Shown: positions 34,735-44,061 of the stretch, piece by piece
How positions within the stretch are numbered: position 1 is the stretch's first letter
Layout: the number at the start of each line of letters is the position of its first letter
Source: Rebecca billardiae RCC1528
Lineage: Eukaryota; Haptophyta
DNA length: 64,000 nucleotides
Reading direction: 5' to 3'
NCBI GenBank assembly: GCA_965240325.2
Contig: OZ251229.1
Span: forward strand, 2,232,001 to 2,296,000
Notes under the pieces: model-generated
What the model was told of the DNA's origin: nothing
The model's input: only the letters and a program-made list of their open reading frames with translations
The model's database searches: none
Translations under genes and position numbers: made by a program

Positions 34735-36312
34735 TCATGCGATCGGCGCTGCTATCCCGTGCGAGCTCTGCCCTTCGAGCGCGCCGAGATGGGCCCTCGC
34801 TTCCAGCGCGTCAGTTGTGAGGAATGTCTCGTCACCCTCCATCACAGTGCCGTCGATGTCCATCTGCGCGGCGCGCGTGGCCATCCCGAGCGTGTCCTGG
34901 TCCTGCACGTCCAGCAGGTGCGGTGGCATCTGCTGCATCGGCTCGCTGTTGTTGATCTTCGCAAACAGCAGCCGCAGCACGCGCTCGCGGTCGGACCACG
35001 TCAGCTCGGAGATGTCGACGTGCTCCTCAAACGAGCGAGGCAGGTTGGACGTGCCTGCCTTGCGGTCGATCAGCGGCAGCACCGAGCGCCGCCCGCCCGC
35101 GTGCTTTGGCACCGGCGGGCGCTCCTTTGCGATTTGCGCCTGCGCACGGCGAGTGACACACATCCACGGCGCGCGCACGCAGCGCAAGCCAGCCCGCCAT
35201 CAGCGCTGGCTCCGAGGGCGGAGGCGCGGCCAAGGGTGCGCAGCACAGAGCGCGCACGCGTGCGCACGCGCGCGCGCGCGCACCTTCACTTCCTCGATCG
35301 ACTCGAGCAGGAAGGTCTCGACCTCGTTGCGCTTCTCGAGGATGAGCTGTGCCAGCCGCTTCACGTTCGCCAGCTCCTTCGACTTGAGCTTGATGAGCTG
35401 GCGCATGCCCGACAGCTCGAGCTCGAGCTCGCGCGTCTTGCGCTCGTGCGACTCGGCCGTCTGCGTGGACTTCTTCTCGTACTCCTTGACGACCTGCGCG
35501 AGCGACTTCTCGAGCGACTTGGTCTTGCCGCTGAGCTCGCGGATCTCGCGCGTCTGCTTGAAGCCCTGCTTCGAGTACTCCTTGAGCCCCTGCTCGTTGA
35601 GCTCGACCTCGCGCCGCAGCCGCTTGTTCTCCTCCTCGCGCTTGCGGTTCATCTTCTGCAGGTCGTCCGCCTCCTGCACCTGCAGCCGCAGCTCCTCGGC
35701 CATCCGGCGGTTCTCGAAGAGGATCTTCTTGGTCGACGCGTCCAGCCGCTCGACCGCCTCCTCCTGCGACGACTTTTTGATCTCGGCGAGCATCTGCTTG
35801 TACTCGCGCTGCATCTTGCCCTTCTCGTCGTAGAACTTGCGCTCCATCGCCGAGATCGTCTCCTTGTGGTTCTCCTCGAGCTCGAGGCGCTCACGCTTCT
35901 CCTGCTCGAGGCCGGCCTCGAGCTGGGCCTTGCGCTCTTTGAAGTCCTGCAGCGTCTGCAGCTCCTTCTGCAGCTGCGCGATCTCGTTCTCGAGCAGCTT
36001 CTCGCGTGTGCGCCCCGCCTCCTCCGCCTCCTTCAGCTTCTTCGCCGCTGCAAGGCTGTCGTTCTCGCGCTCGCGCTGGAACATCTCGCGCTGCTGCTCG
36101 ATCGTGTTCTTCAGCGATTCGATCAGCTCGTCTTTGCGCTCAGCGTCTAATCGCAGGAAGCTGATGATCTGCCGCGCCTCGCTCTCGCGCACCTCCCGGT
36201 CGCGCTTGAGAGCCTCGTTCTCATCGCGCAGCGCGTGCGAGCGCTGCTTGTACTCCTCCAGCGAGTTCTTCGCCGTTTCGAGCTGCAGAGCGCGCATGTC
36301 ATCGGTTGACAT
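34735..36312 (-). CDS. BBOF1: BBOF1-like (CCDC176) basal-body/axonemal coiled-coil protein
   Basis: Two exons, 36312-35284 and 35139-34735, give 477 aa; donor GTGCGC, acceptor GCAG, phase 0. Exon 1 is almost entirely coiled coil, ending in KELANVKRLAQLILEKRNEV followed by FLLESIEEVK. Exon 2 adds VDISELTWSDRERVLRLLFA followed by KINN. The VKxLA..IL..R.EVE.FxL..I..VK segment and the LTW...ERVLRLLFAK(I/M)N segment together are the signature of BBOF1/CCDC176, required for basal-body orientation or axoneme integrity of motile cilia. Its presence implies a motile flagellum. The divergent glycosyltransferase start is 268 bp away. Confidence 0.85.
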
Positions 36313-36580
36313 GGTGGCCTACGCCCTGGCCGCCCGATGTGACGACCCGGCGGCCAATGCGCTCCGCCCGCGAGCAGCCGAGCCCACACCTCTCTCACCC
36401 TGCACGATGGCAGCCTTCCAACACCTCGTTCGAAACGGCAGCCTTTTTTATTCGCGAGATGGAATTTCCGAATTACTTTGTCGAAACCGGAAAGGGGATC
36501 AGAGGCGCTTATTCGTCCCGAAATCGCTTTACTTAGAAGTATTCGTATTCCGTCCATCGGCCGGCACTCGAGCACGGGCG
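36313..36580. promoter_or_regulatory. Putative bidirectional promoter, BBOF1 and glycosyltransferase
   Basis: 268 bp between divergent start codons; includes a lower-GC stretch near 36440-36540. No defined element seen. Confidence 0.45.
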
Positions 36581-37813
36581 ATGGCGACGACGGCTGGTGG
36601 CGCCAGCGAGAAGCGGCCTCGCCCGAGCTTCCTGCTGTCCTTGGCCCTGCTAGGGCACTTTCCCAACCCGGAGCGCGACTGTGCCAAGCTGCTTGTCTCG
36701 TGCCCGATGGCATCGTGGGTGGAGCGCGCGTCACACTTGGCATCCATCGTCTCCGAGTCGCAGGGCCAGCGCGGCGCGCTCGATCTATTCTCGAACTGCT
36801 TCTCTGCGCGCTCCGTGGTCGCTCCAAACGGCGTGATGGTCCGCACGCATCCTGACCCCGACCCACCTTTGCTCCGTGGCGTCGCCTACGCCCCCGTGCA
36901 GTGGGCCTCCATCGGCTCCCGCGTGCACGCGCGCTGCGTGATGAAGTGGGCAGCCATGAGCGTCTCTGACGCGGAGTTCGTCTTCCTCGTCGACCTGGAC
37001 GCGATCATGCTCACGCCTCAGCTCGCACAGCTCCCGCGCCACGTCGCAGACGAGTGGCACCTCCTCATGCAGCACATGCGCATGCGCCACCTGCGGCTAG
37101 TCTCAGAGCCCGATTCCAGCTCTCCGCTGAACGCAGGCTTCCTTATCTTCCGGCCGGACCGCCGCGTGTACGAGGCGGGGCTGCGCGTGCTCAGATGGGC
37201 GAACACGACGTACAACAAGACCCATGGCTGGGAGCTGCGCGGCCGCCCCCGTGACGTCCTGCCGCGCACTGACGTCGCGTGGAAGGCAGCTCAGGGCACC
37301 TCCACCTTTGCGTTGCTCAGGCGCAACGACTGGCGCTTCTTCGGCGCGGCGTACGACCAGGGCTTCATCTTCTACATGCTGCGCGTCAAATTCGCCCTCG
37401 GTGAAGACATCCCGCTCGACCCGCCCCCCGGGTATAACCGCACGGCGCGCTGGTGCATGCCGCACTGCGCTGATAAGCCGTATTTCCACCTCGCGTCCCC
37501 GGGCAGGTGCAGGCGTATACGCTCTGCGGCGGCGGACTTGCGCGCCAAGGCGAAGCAGTACGCCTACCTGCGCGATGGCTTGTTGGACTTACGCACCATG
37601 GCTTACACGGGCGACACGCTCTTCCCCGCCGCCGCCGTCGAACGATGCGCCTTTGCTTGGGAGGCCACGCTCAACTGCACTGATCGCAAGGCGGCGAAGG
37701 CAAACGCGTCCGCTTGGGCAGAGCTGCGGGCGTTGCCCATACAGCTCGCCTTCACCAATCCCAAGTGCCAGCCGAAGGAGCCGTACGGGTCACTCTTCTT
37801 CCGCACCCGCTGA
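36581..37813 (+). CDS. GT8-like glycosyltransferase, 410 aa
   Basis: Starts MATTAGGASEKRPRP, the ATG at the high-GC boundary. A hydrophobic SFLLSLALLGHF near residue 20 may be a weak signal anchor. The core has the fold of nucleotide-sugar transferases: AEFVFLVDLDAIML with D138-x-D140 as the metal-binding DxD, then SPLNAGFLIFRPDRRVYEAG (N184), the typical acceptor-side strand of GT8/glycogenin-like enzymes, and later AAYDQGFIFYML. A Cys-rich C-terminal part (RWCMPHCADKPYFHLASPGR, with NRT and NCT sequons) suggests a secretory-pathway lumenal enzyme. Donor sugar and acceptor are unknown. Confidence 0.72.
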   Translation: MATTAGGASEKRPRPSFLLSLALLGHFPNPERDCAKLLVSCPMASWVERASHLASIVSESQGQRGALDLFSNCFSARSVVAPNGVMVRTHPDPDPPLLRGVAYAPVQWASIGSRVHARCVMKWAAMSVSDAEFVFLVDLDAIMLTPQLAQLPRHVADEWHLLMQHMRMRHLRLVSEPDSSSPLNAGFLIFRPDRRVYEAGLRVLRWANTTYNKTHGWELRGRPRDVLPRTDVAWKAAQGTSTFALLRRNDWRFFGAAYDQGFIFYMLRVKFALGEDIPLDPPPGYNRTARWCMPHCADKPYFHLASPGRCRRIRSAAADLRAKAKQYAYLRDGLLDLRTMAYTGDTLFPAAAVERCAFAWEATLNCTDRKAAKANASAWAELRALPIQLAFTNPKCQPKEPYGSLFFRTR

Positions 37814-38689
37814 AGTGGCGGTCCGCGGCGGTGCCTGCTTATTCGACGGCGCGCGCGGAATTCGATCGGCGCAGCAGCCATCATCTAATGCAGTAGAAGG
37901 CTGTCGGCGGCCGCCCGTGCACTCATCGGCATCGCAGTGCCGGCAGTCGTGATCGTTTATTCGTCTGTAGCTCATCACCGGCCGCGCTGCTCAGCTAGTC
38001 AGACTCTCGGAGAGACAGTGAGAGTGTGCATGACGAGCAGAGTCTGAGCAGCCGCGAGAGTTTACCGCGTGACTGATGTAGTAGCAGCAGTCATTATCAG
38101 TATATTGCATATGTCGTAGTGTATCGTCATCAATAATCTGCGCCAGTCAATATGATGAATATATATATATCGCCCGGAGTCTATAAATCGTCGGATCCTC
38201 TCGGGCTGGCTGTCTCAGTGTCTGTCCCGGCCCCGTGGCCACCGTGGTCCGTGCGGCTGCGCGCGCCGCCATATCATATATATATAGCGTGTCGATCATA
38301 ATATGGCAGCATATATATATATAAATTATAGCCTGATATGATCTGTCGTCATCATTCGTCTGCTGTATGTAAATAATATATGCAGCATGCCCTGTGATGA
38401 TGATGTCTATCCGTATCATCGGCGGATTCGGGATTGATGATGGCGGCATGGCTGGCGGCGACCGGCCTGTTGCAAATTGAATAAATACCAACAAATATGT
38501 GACGGCGACATCCCAGTGGGAATCCGCGTGACGCCCGGTTGGATGCAGAGTGTTCTCTACGAGGATGGCGTCTGGACCGCGGGGAACGCGATCGCTGCAC
38601 CCCTGAGGTTGTCGTGAGTGCAGCAATCCACTTGCGCCAGGCTGGGGCGTGACCTACGTCGAGAACACTCTGCATCCAAGTGGGCACCC
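37814..38689. other. Intergenic with TA microsatellites and a short inverted repeat
   Basis: Interrupted TA runs occur around 38157-38335. GATGCAGAGTGTTCTC at about 38538 is inverted as GAGAACACTCTGCATCC at about 38659. No gene seen. Confidence 0.5.
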
Positions 38690-39990
38690 CCTCATGTCCA
38701 AGCGGAAGCAGAAGCTCTGCGCGCGCGGTCGACGCGGCAAGAAAGCTCAGAAGGGCTGGAGCAGTGGAGCTCAAGATTCAGCGCATGCTGCAGCCCGCAA
38801 GACGCGTGAGGAGGCGGGCACGAGGCGCTACGCAAGTCCCGGTCGACCTCGATCTCATCGTCCGAGTCCTCAGCTCCAGCGCCGGCCTTCCGCTGGAGCT
38901 GCGCCGTCACGTCGTGCGACGTGCCAGTCGTTGAGCTCGCTGAAGATGGGGCGGAGCGCGCAGGGACCGGATGTCGGGCGCATGTTGCGCGGGAGCGCGG
39001 CACGGCACGGTGCGCACGAGCACGGCCAGCGACACACCCACACGCGACCCGCCTGGTCGATGCGCAGGTTGTGGAAGCTCTTCCGGCTTGAGTGCGGGCG
39101 CGCTTCTCGTCGCGCGTCGCCGGGTCGATTGTGTCGTACCCCGGAAGTCGCGGTGATCTCGGCGTAGGGTACCACCACACGATCGCGCGTCCTCGCGAGC
39201 TGCGCGCGCGTGCGGTTCATAATCCGCTTCGAGCCGCCCAGCTCCGTGTCCATCTGCTTGGCCGTCCCCAGCCAGCGCGCGATCTCCTCGGTGAAGCTGA
39301 TAATGCGGGGCGCCCTCCTCGAGCGCCGCCGAGGCCCGAGCGCATCAGCTCCGGGTTGACACTGGCTCGCAGAGCGCTTCCTGGACGACCAGCAGCGACG
39401 CGTGGCACTCATTGAGCCCGGTCACAACGGGGCCATCCCAGCCGTGGATGACGCCGGCGGCAACTAGTCTGATGACACTGAATCCTACGAGTACTATCTC
39501 ATTCTCTTGCAGTACTGTCCTGTTGAGCACCGTTCGGACACTGCGCCGTAAGCTACTACTGATCCTCGACGCTTACCTCTGGGCCCCGACACTGCTTTGG
39601 GGGCGTCTGGGGACTGATCGTGGCTGGCACCGAGGTGGTCGACTTCATCTACTTGGCTGGCGCACCTTCGACTCCTCCAATACCCAGTAGAAGTACCGCG
39701 AGCTCTCGTGGTGGCACTCCGAGGAGCGCTGCACCACAAGGCGAGCGTAGATTGCAGATGGTGATTGCGAGCGCGCCCGCGGGCGAGACTACGCACAACT
39801 CGAGCACGATGGGGAAGGTGTTGAGGAAGATCCCGGTCGTTTTCTCGCCCGCAGACCACAGCATGATTCTCGACCAGATGGCTGAGCGCGCCGACGCGCT
39901 CGATCACAACTCGTGTCGGCACTGCACGTGGACGGCGTCGACGAGTGTCGACCTGACTGCCGAGCGTGCCGTGACTGTATAGCATGCAGC
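38690..39990 (-). pseudogene. Unidentified minus-strand gene or gene remnant, exon-like pieces
   Basis: Protein-like stretches appear in several minus-strand frames, separated by possible introns: LVVQRSSECHHESSRYFYWV continuing LEESK (about 39760-39670, followed by a GTGCGCC donor); ENEIVLVGFSVIRLVAAGVI (about 39510); SFTEEIARWLGTAKQMDTEL continuing to ELGGSKRIMNRTRAQLARTR and VVVPYAEITATSG (about 39300-39130, followed by GTACGAC). I could not join them into one frame with confidence or name a family. It may be an intron-rich gene or a decayed one. The strand is supported by composition only. Confidence 0.35.
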
Positions 39991-40389
39991 GTGGCGCACA
40001 CTCTGTCTAGAACCGTAGGCAAGCGTCGACGCGCGTCGTCTGGTGCGACGCGCGCCTCCTGAGCGCCTCCCGTGGCCGCCGCCGCAGCGCGGCAGCGGCC
40101 ATCATGAAAAAAATTCGCTCGCCGAAATTCCCCCCGATGTCGCGTTTGGTCTCACTTCAAAATGCAACAAGCCGACCGTGCTGCGGACTAGCATCAGTGA
40201 CTCACTGGACTGTACACTCTACTGTACAGCGCCGGATCGCAGGATCAGGATGGACAGTCATTGCAGACAGCGGCGCGCATCCGAAGAGCTCTAGGCCTGA
40301 ACCCTGATTCCTGAAGGGTCGCATTGCCACCCTTCGCCCCGAGGTCAGTAATGACCTCACACAAACCCGGCGCGCATGCGGCGAGCCGG
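39991..40389. other. Intergenic, no gene seen
   Basis: 400 bp between the unresolved minus-strand region and the 3' end of the TFIIA fusion gene. Nothing identifiable. Confidence 0.5.
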
Positions 40390-41575
40390 TCACGGCCACG
40401 GCACGAGTTGCAGGCGGCGCAGCTTGCGCTCGTACTCTGCGGCCTCGAGCCAGTCGAGCTCGCACTTGCCCTCGCGGAACATCTGCATGCGGCTCGGCTC
40501 GGTGAGCAGCCCGCAACGCATGTCGAACTTGTACGTCTCCTTCTGGCGCGAGTGCTTGCTGTACTGCGCGAGGATCGACGGGGCGTCGTCGAACTGGCCG
40601 GCGTCGAGGAGCTCGCGCACCTCCTCGTCGTCGTCATCCGAGCCCAGCTCGGCGTCGTCATCCACGAGTCCGAGCGCGCGCTGCTCAGCCGCGTCGCCGG
40701 CACCGTCGGCCGCCGCGGATCCATCAGGGCTGGCGCTGCGCGGCCGTTTCCGCGCGGATCCACCCGCCATGCCGCCCAGGGCACGCTCCGAGTCGAACAT
40801 GTCGTCATCGTCCTCCTCGTCGTCGTCCTCGGAATCGGCGCGGTCCGCGTGGCGCGTCTGCTCAGCTCGAGGATGCGCCCCTGAGGGGAAGTCCTCGTCC
40901 TCGTCCTCGTCATCGTCCTCCTCATCAGGCGGAGGGCTCGGCCGCGGAGGCGAGGGCGGAGGGGCCTGCGGCGGCGGCGGGAGCCGCAAGCCCGGCGGCG
41001 GCGCTCCCAGCTCCACCAGGCTTGCGCCACCGCCACCGGCTACCGGCGGGTCAGCGCCGCCATAGGCCTTTGCGCACTCGGCCGCGTCAGCGAGGACCAG
41101 CCTCAACCGCTCAAAGTGCACCCAGCCCGCTCGGTCCCAGGTGAGGAACGCCGGCTGCAGGTCGAAGCGCCACACGTGGCCGTAGTGCTTGAACGACACG
41201 ACACGCCCACGGATCATCGGACTCGGACCTTCGTACCTCGACAGCGCAGACACGATGTCCTGTGCGCACATGCACACGCGCGCACAGCACACGCGCGCGC
41301 GAGGGCATACGGGCCGGCCGGGGACATGAGCCAGGGTGCCGCGTCGCGCACTGACGGGGGCATCCCACCATAGGCGCGTAGTGCGACACCCCAACGAAAG
41401 CCGCGTGCCTGCTCGCGCCGGTGTGACGCACCTGGTCGAACTGTGCCATCGTGTCGCCGTGCAGCTCCTGCGGCAGGCTGTGACGCGCGATCAGCTCGCG
41501 CAGAGCCTGGTCGAGGCAGATGCCGAGCTGCGACTCGCGGTAGACTTGCGCAGCGTGCGACGAAGCATCCTGCAT
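40390..41575 (-). CDS. Single-chain TFIIA: gamma subunit fused to beta-type C-terminal domain
   Basis: Two exons, 41575-41432 and 41259-40390, give 337 aa; donor GTGCGT, acceptor ACAG, phase 0. Residues 15-48 (VYRESQLGICLDQALRELIA, AQFDQ) are the TFIIA-gamma four-helix-bundle part. Exon 2 continues it (DIVSALSRYEG, GRVVSFKHYGHVWRFDLQPA), the gamma beta-barrel strands. A Pro-rich and strongly acidic linker follows (about 110-270). The end (about 272-318: PSILAQYSKHSRQKETYKFD, then MRCGLLTEPSRMQMFREGKC and ELDW) matches the beta-barrel half of TFIIA alpha/beta (TOA1), including the closing acid-aromatic pair. An acidic linker before that domain is also normal for TOA1. The alpha N-terminal helices are not seen. 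Role: stabilises TBP on promoters. Confidence 0.82.
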
Positions 41576-41765
41576 CGAGAGGGACCCGCCGCACTCTACG
41601 CAGCCCAGCCCAACTTCACCGCGCCGAGCGAGATGCCGATATGCAGCTGTCGATCGTCGCCTCGTCGGCCCTCGCGCTCCGGAGCGCGGCGGGCGTCAGT
41701 GGCTCCGCGCGGACACTCAGACCGCCCTTGCTCAGGCTACACAGCGCAGTATTTTACTCACCAGC
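41576..41765. promoter_or_regulatory. Putative bidirectional promoter, TFIIA fusion and dioxygenase-METTL4 fusion
   Basis: 190 bp between divergent start codons. An AT-richer GTATTTTAC lies near 41751, just before the plus-strand gene. Inference from spacing. Confidence 0.5.
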
Positions 41766-43898
41766 ATGGCGGCACGCGAGCCGCCGCCGGTGAGTGTGAT
41801 ATGCACACAGCCTTTGATGCTGTTGTGGCGCGGGGCCTTTGGAGAAGAGGCATGCGCGACCCTGCAGTCAATGTGCGCTCGCGCGCAGACGACCGGGCGG
41901 CTCGAGGCCACCGACGATCAATGGACGCCCACTGAACGGCGGCTACTGCACGAGCTCGAAGCGATGATTGGGGCCCTCACCGGTCAGCCGCCACACGCAG
42001 ACGAGCTGCCGCTGCTGCCGCTCGTGACGAATCCTGCGTCTCCGTACCCCACGGAGGATACGGCCCACACAGGGCAGCCTCTCTTCCCCCTCGGGCTCCA
42101 CGTGGACACGAACGGCGGGTGTCCGCGCCGCTTTGCGTCCGCGCTGTTGTACCTGACAACGCCGGCAGGGGGCGGGCACACGTGCTTCCCCTTGGCAGAG
42201 GCGGAGGCGGCGTCTGCCGCGCTCGACGCATCGAGGCGGCTCATAGACGCGAGGGTCTCGCACACCGGCCAGGCGGGCGCCAAGCTCCAGCCCTTCGCCC
42301 AGGCGATCGTGCGCGCCGCAGAAGCGGGCGCGGGCACGAGCGTCCGCCCGGAGAGAGGCAGCCTCCTCGTCTTCTGGACGCGCGGCGACGACGGGGCGGT
42401 GTGCCCGTACTCGTGGCACGGGGCCAGGCGCGTGGAGGGTGTCGCGCACGGGGGCAGCGCTGCCTCGTCGGAGACGCCGCCGCCCAAGGTGCTGCTGCGC
42501 AAGTTCAAGGAGCTGCCGATCCGCCTCTGGCCGCGCGAGCAGTCGGCGCATCCTTCAGCTCGCGCGGCCGACGTGCCGCGTGCCGTCGCCGAGTTCGTGC
42601 GCGATTCCCGGCGAGGGTTCGCGCTGGCCGCGCCGCACGCGGCGATCCCGTGCTGGCCCTACGCACTCATCGACCAGCTCGCCTGCCGTGGCGGCGCGCG
42701 GTGCGCAGCCACGTGGCCTGTGCTCGCGCGGCCATATCGCGGTGCGCGCAAGCGCGCTCGCTCGGCCTCGGGCGACGAGAGTGGAGCGCAGGGCGCGAGC
42801 GGTGCAGTGCAGGGCGCGAGCGCGCCGCTCGTCGAGAACGAGCCTGGCCTGTGCGCGGCGATGGCGCGCGTGCACGCGCAGGTGCTCGCAAGCGGCGCGT
42901 ACTCGCGTGGCTCGCCCGAGCCGTGCGCGTGTGGCGCGACTGCGCCCACCGGCATCGGTGCGCTGCTGCTGGCTGCGGCCGCGCCGGCCGTTGGCAACGG
43001 GTGCGCTGCTGCCGCCGGCGACGCCGAGCCCGTGCAGACGCCGTCAGCTGCAGCCCATGGCGGCGCGCTCGTGGAGCTCGGCGAGCTGGACACCGCGGAG
43101 CTCGAGTGCGCGCTGAGGCGCGGCGCCGCCGTCCGCCACGCGGCCGAGCAGTGCAGCACGCGCGCGTGCTTTGGCGAGCGCTGGGTCTTCCCGCCGCGCA
43201 GCGCGTGCGTGCTCGCGAGCATGTGCCACTGGGGTCCGGCGCTGCGAAGAGTGCGCCCGCGGGGCGGCTACCCGCTCGTGGTGGTCGACCCGCCGTGGCC
43301 GTCGCACTCCGCGCACCGCGCCGGCGCGTACGAGACGATGCCCGACGTGTGCGCGCAGCTGCTCGCGCACGTGCCGATGCGCGAGCTCGTGCGCGCAGAC
43401 GGCGGCCTCGTCGCCGTGTGGACCACGAACAAGCGCGCGTGGGGCGAGTGGGTCGTGAGCGAGCTGTTCCCGCGCTGGGGGGTCGAGCACGTGGCGACGT
43501 GGTTCTGGCTCAAGGTCGGCGCCGATGGCGGTGGGCTGGCGACAGGGCCTGTCGACTCGGCGCACCGCAAGCCGTGGGAGCCGCTCTTCATCGGCGCCGC
43601 ACCGCGCGCTGTCGGCGGGCCGGAGCGCGCCGCGCCGCCCGCGCGGCGCGTGCTCGTCGGCGCACCCGTCGGGCACTCGATCAAGCCGGTGCTCGCTGAC
43701 GAGCTCGCGCCGTACACACCGGCGCCCCAGCGCGCCGCGGAGGCGGGGGACGTGCTCGGGCTCGAGCTCTTCGCCCGAGAGATGCACGCAGGCTGGCACT
43801 CCGCGGGAGATCAGGCGCTGCTCTACCAGAACGAGGCGTGGTTCTGCCGCGGGCGCGGCCGAGCGCTCGAGCGCGATGGCGAGGTACCGCAGCGGTGA
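41766..43898 (+). CDS. Fusion of a 2-oxoglutarate/Fe(II) dioxygenase (P4H-like) and a METTL4-type MT-A70 N6-adenine methyltransferase
   Basis: One uninterrupted 710-aa frame from an ATG. Residues about 20-225 have the prolyl-4-hydroxylase-like double-stranded helix: LGLHVDTNGG with H112-x-D114, RRFASALLYLTTPAGGGHTC, RGSLLVFW, and distal iron ligand H218 in SWHGARRVEG. The Lys that normally follows the distal His to bind 2-oxoglutarate is not evident. Residues about 430-700 are METTL4-like: LVVVDPPWPS (catalytic DPPW 508-511), VAVWTTNKRAWGEWVVSELF, WFWLKV, HRKPWEPLFIG and LGLELFAREMHAGWHSAGDQ. Known METTL4 proteins methylate N6 of adenine in DNA or Am in snRNA. Between the domains lies an Ala-rich segment of about 200 residues. 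Whether the dioxygenase acts on nucleic acid or protein is unknown. Confidence 0.85.
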   Translation: MAAREPPPVSVICTQPLMLLWRGAFGEEACATLQSMCARAQTTGRLEATDDQWTPTERRLLHELEAMIGALTGQPPHADELPLLPLVTNPASPYPTEDTAHTGQPLFPLGLHVDTNGGCPRRFASALLYLTTPAGGGHTCFPLAEAEAASAALDASRRLIDARVSHTGQAGAKLQPFAQAIVRAAEAGAGTSVRPERGSLLVFWTRGDDGAVCPYSWHGARRVEGVAHGGSAASSETPPPKVLLRKFKELPIRLWPREQSAHPSARAADVPRAVAEFVRDSRRGFALAAPHAAIPCWPYALIDQLACRGGARCAATWPVLARPYRGARKRARSASGDESGAQGASGAVQGASAPLVENEPGLCAAMARVHAQVLASGAYSRGSPEPCACGATAPTGIGALLLAAAAPAVGNGCAAAAGDAEPVQTPSAAAHGGALVELGELDTAELECALRRGAAVRHAAEQCSTRACFGERWVFPPRSACVLASMCHWGPALRRVRPRGGYPLVVVDPPWPSHSAHRAGAYETMPDVCAQLLAHVPMRELVRADGGLVAVWTTNKRAWGEWVVSELFPRWGVEHVATWFWLKVGADGGGLATGPVDSAHRKPWEPLFIGAAPRAVGGPERAAPPARRVLVGAPVGHSIKPVLADELAPYTPAPQRAAEAGDVLGLELFAREMHAGWHSAGDQALLYQNEAWFCRGRGRALERDGEVPQR

Positions 43899-44061
43899 GC
43901 CCGCTGCTGATATTGCGCGCGCGCGGCTGCTGCCAATAATACAGTAATCGTGAAATTCCGAAATTCCGGCCTTTTCGGCTTTTCCCCGCGGCGGGCGGCG
44001 GCACACGTCCGGGCGCTTGCAAGCACCGCATCCACCCGGCAACCAGCTTACGCCGTCGGTG

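Noticed and set aside
36313-36580. Plus-strand frame extending the glycosyltransferase upstream into BBOF1
   Set aside because: The extension is antisense to the BBOF1 coiled coil and Ser/Arg-rich; the ATG at 36581 starts the conserved part.
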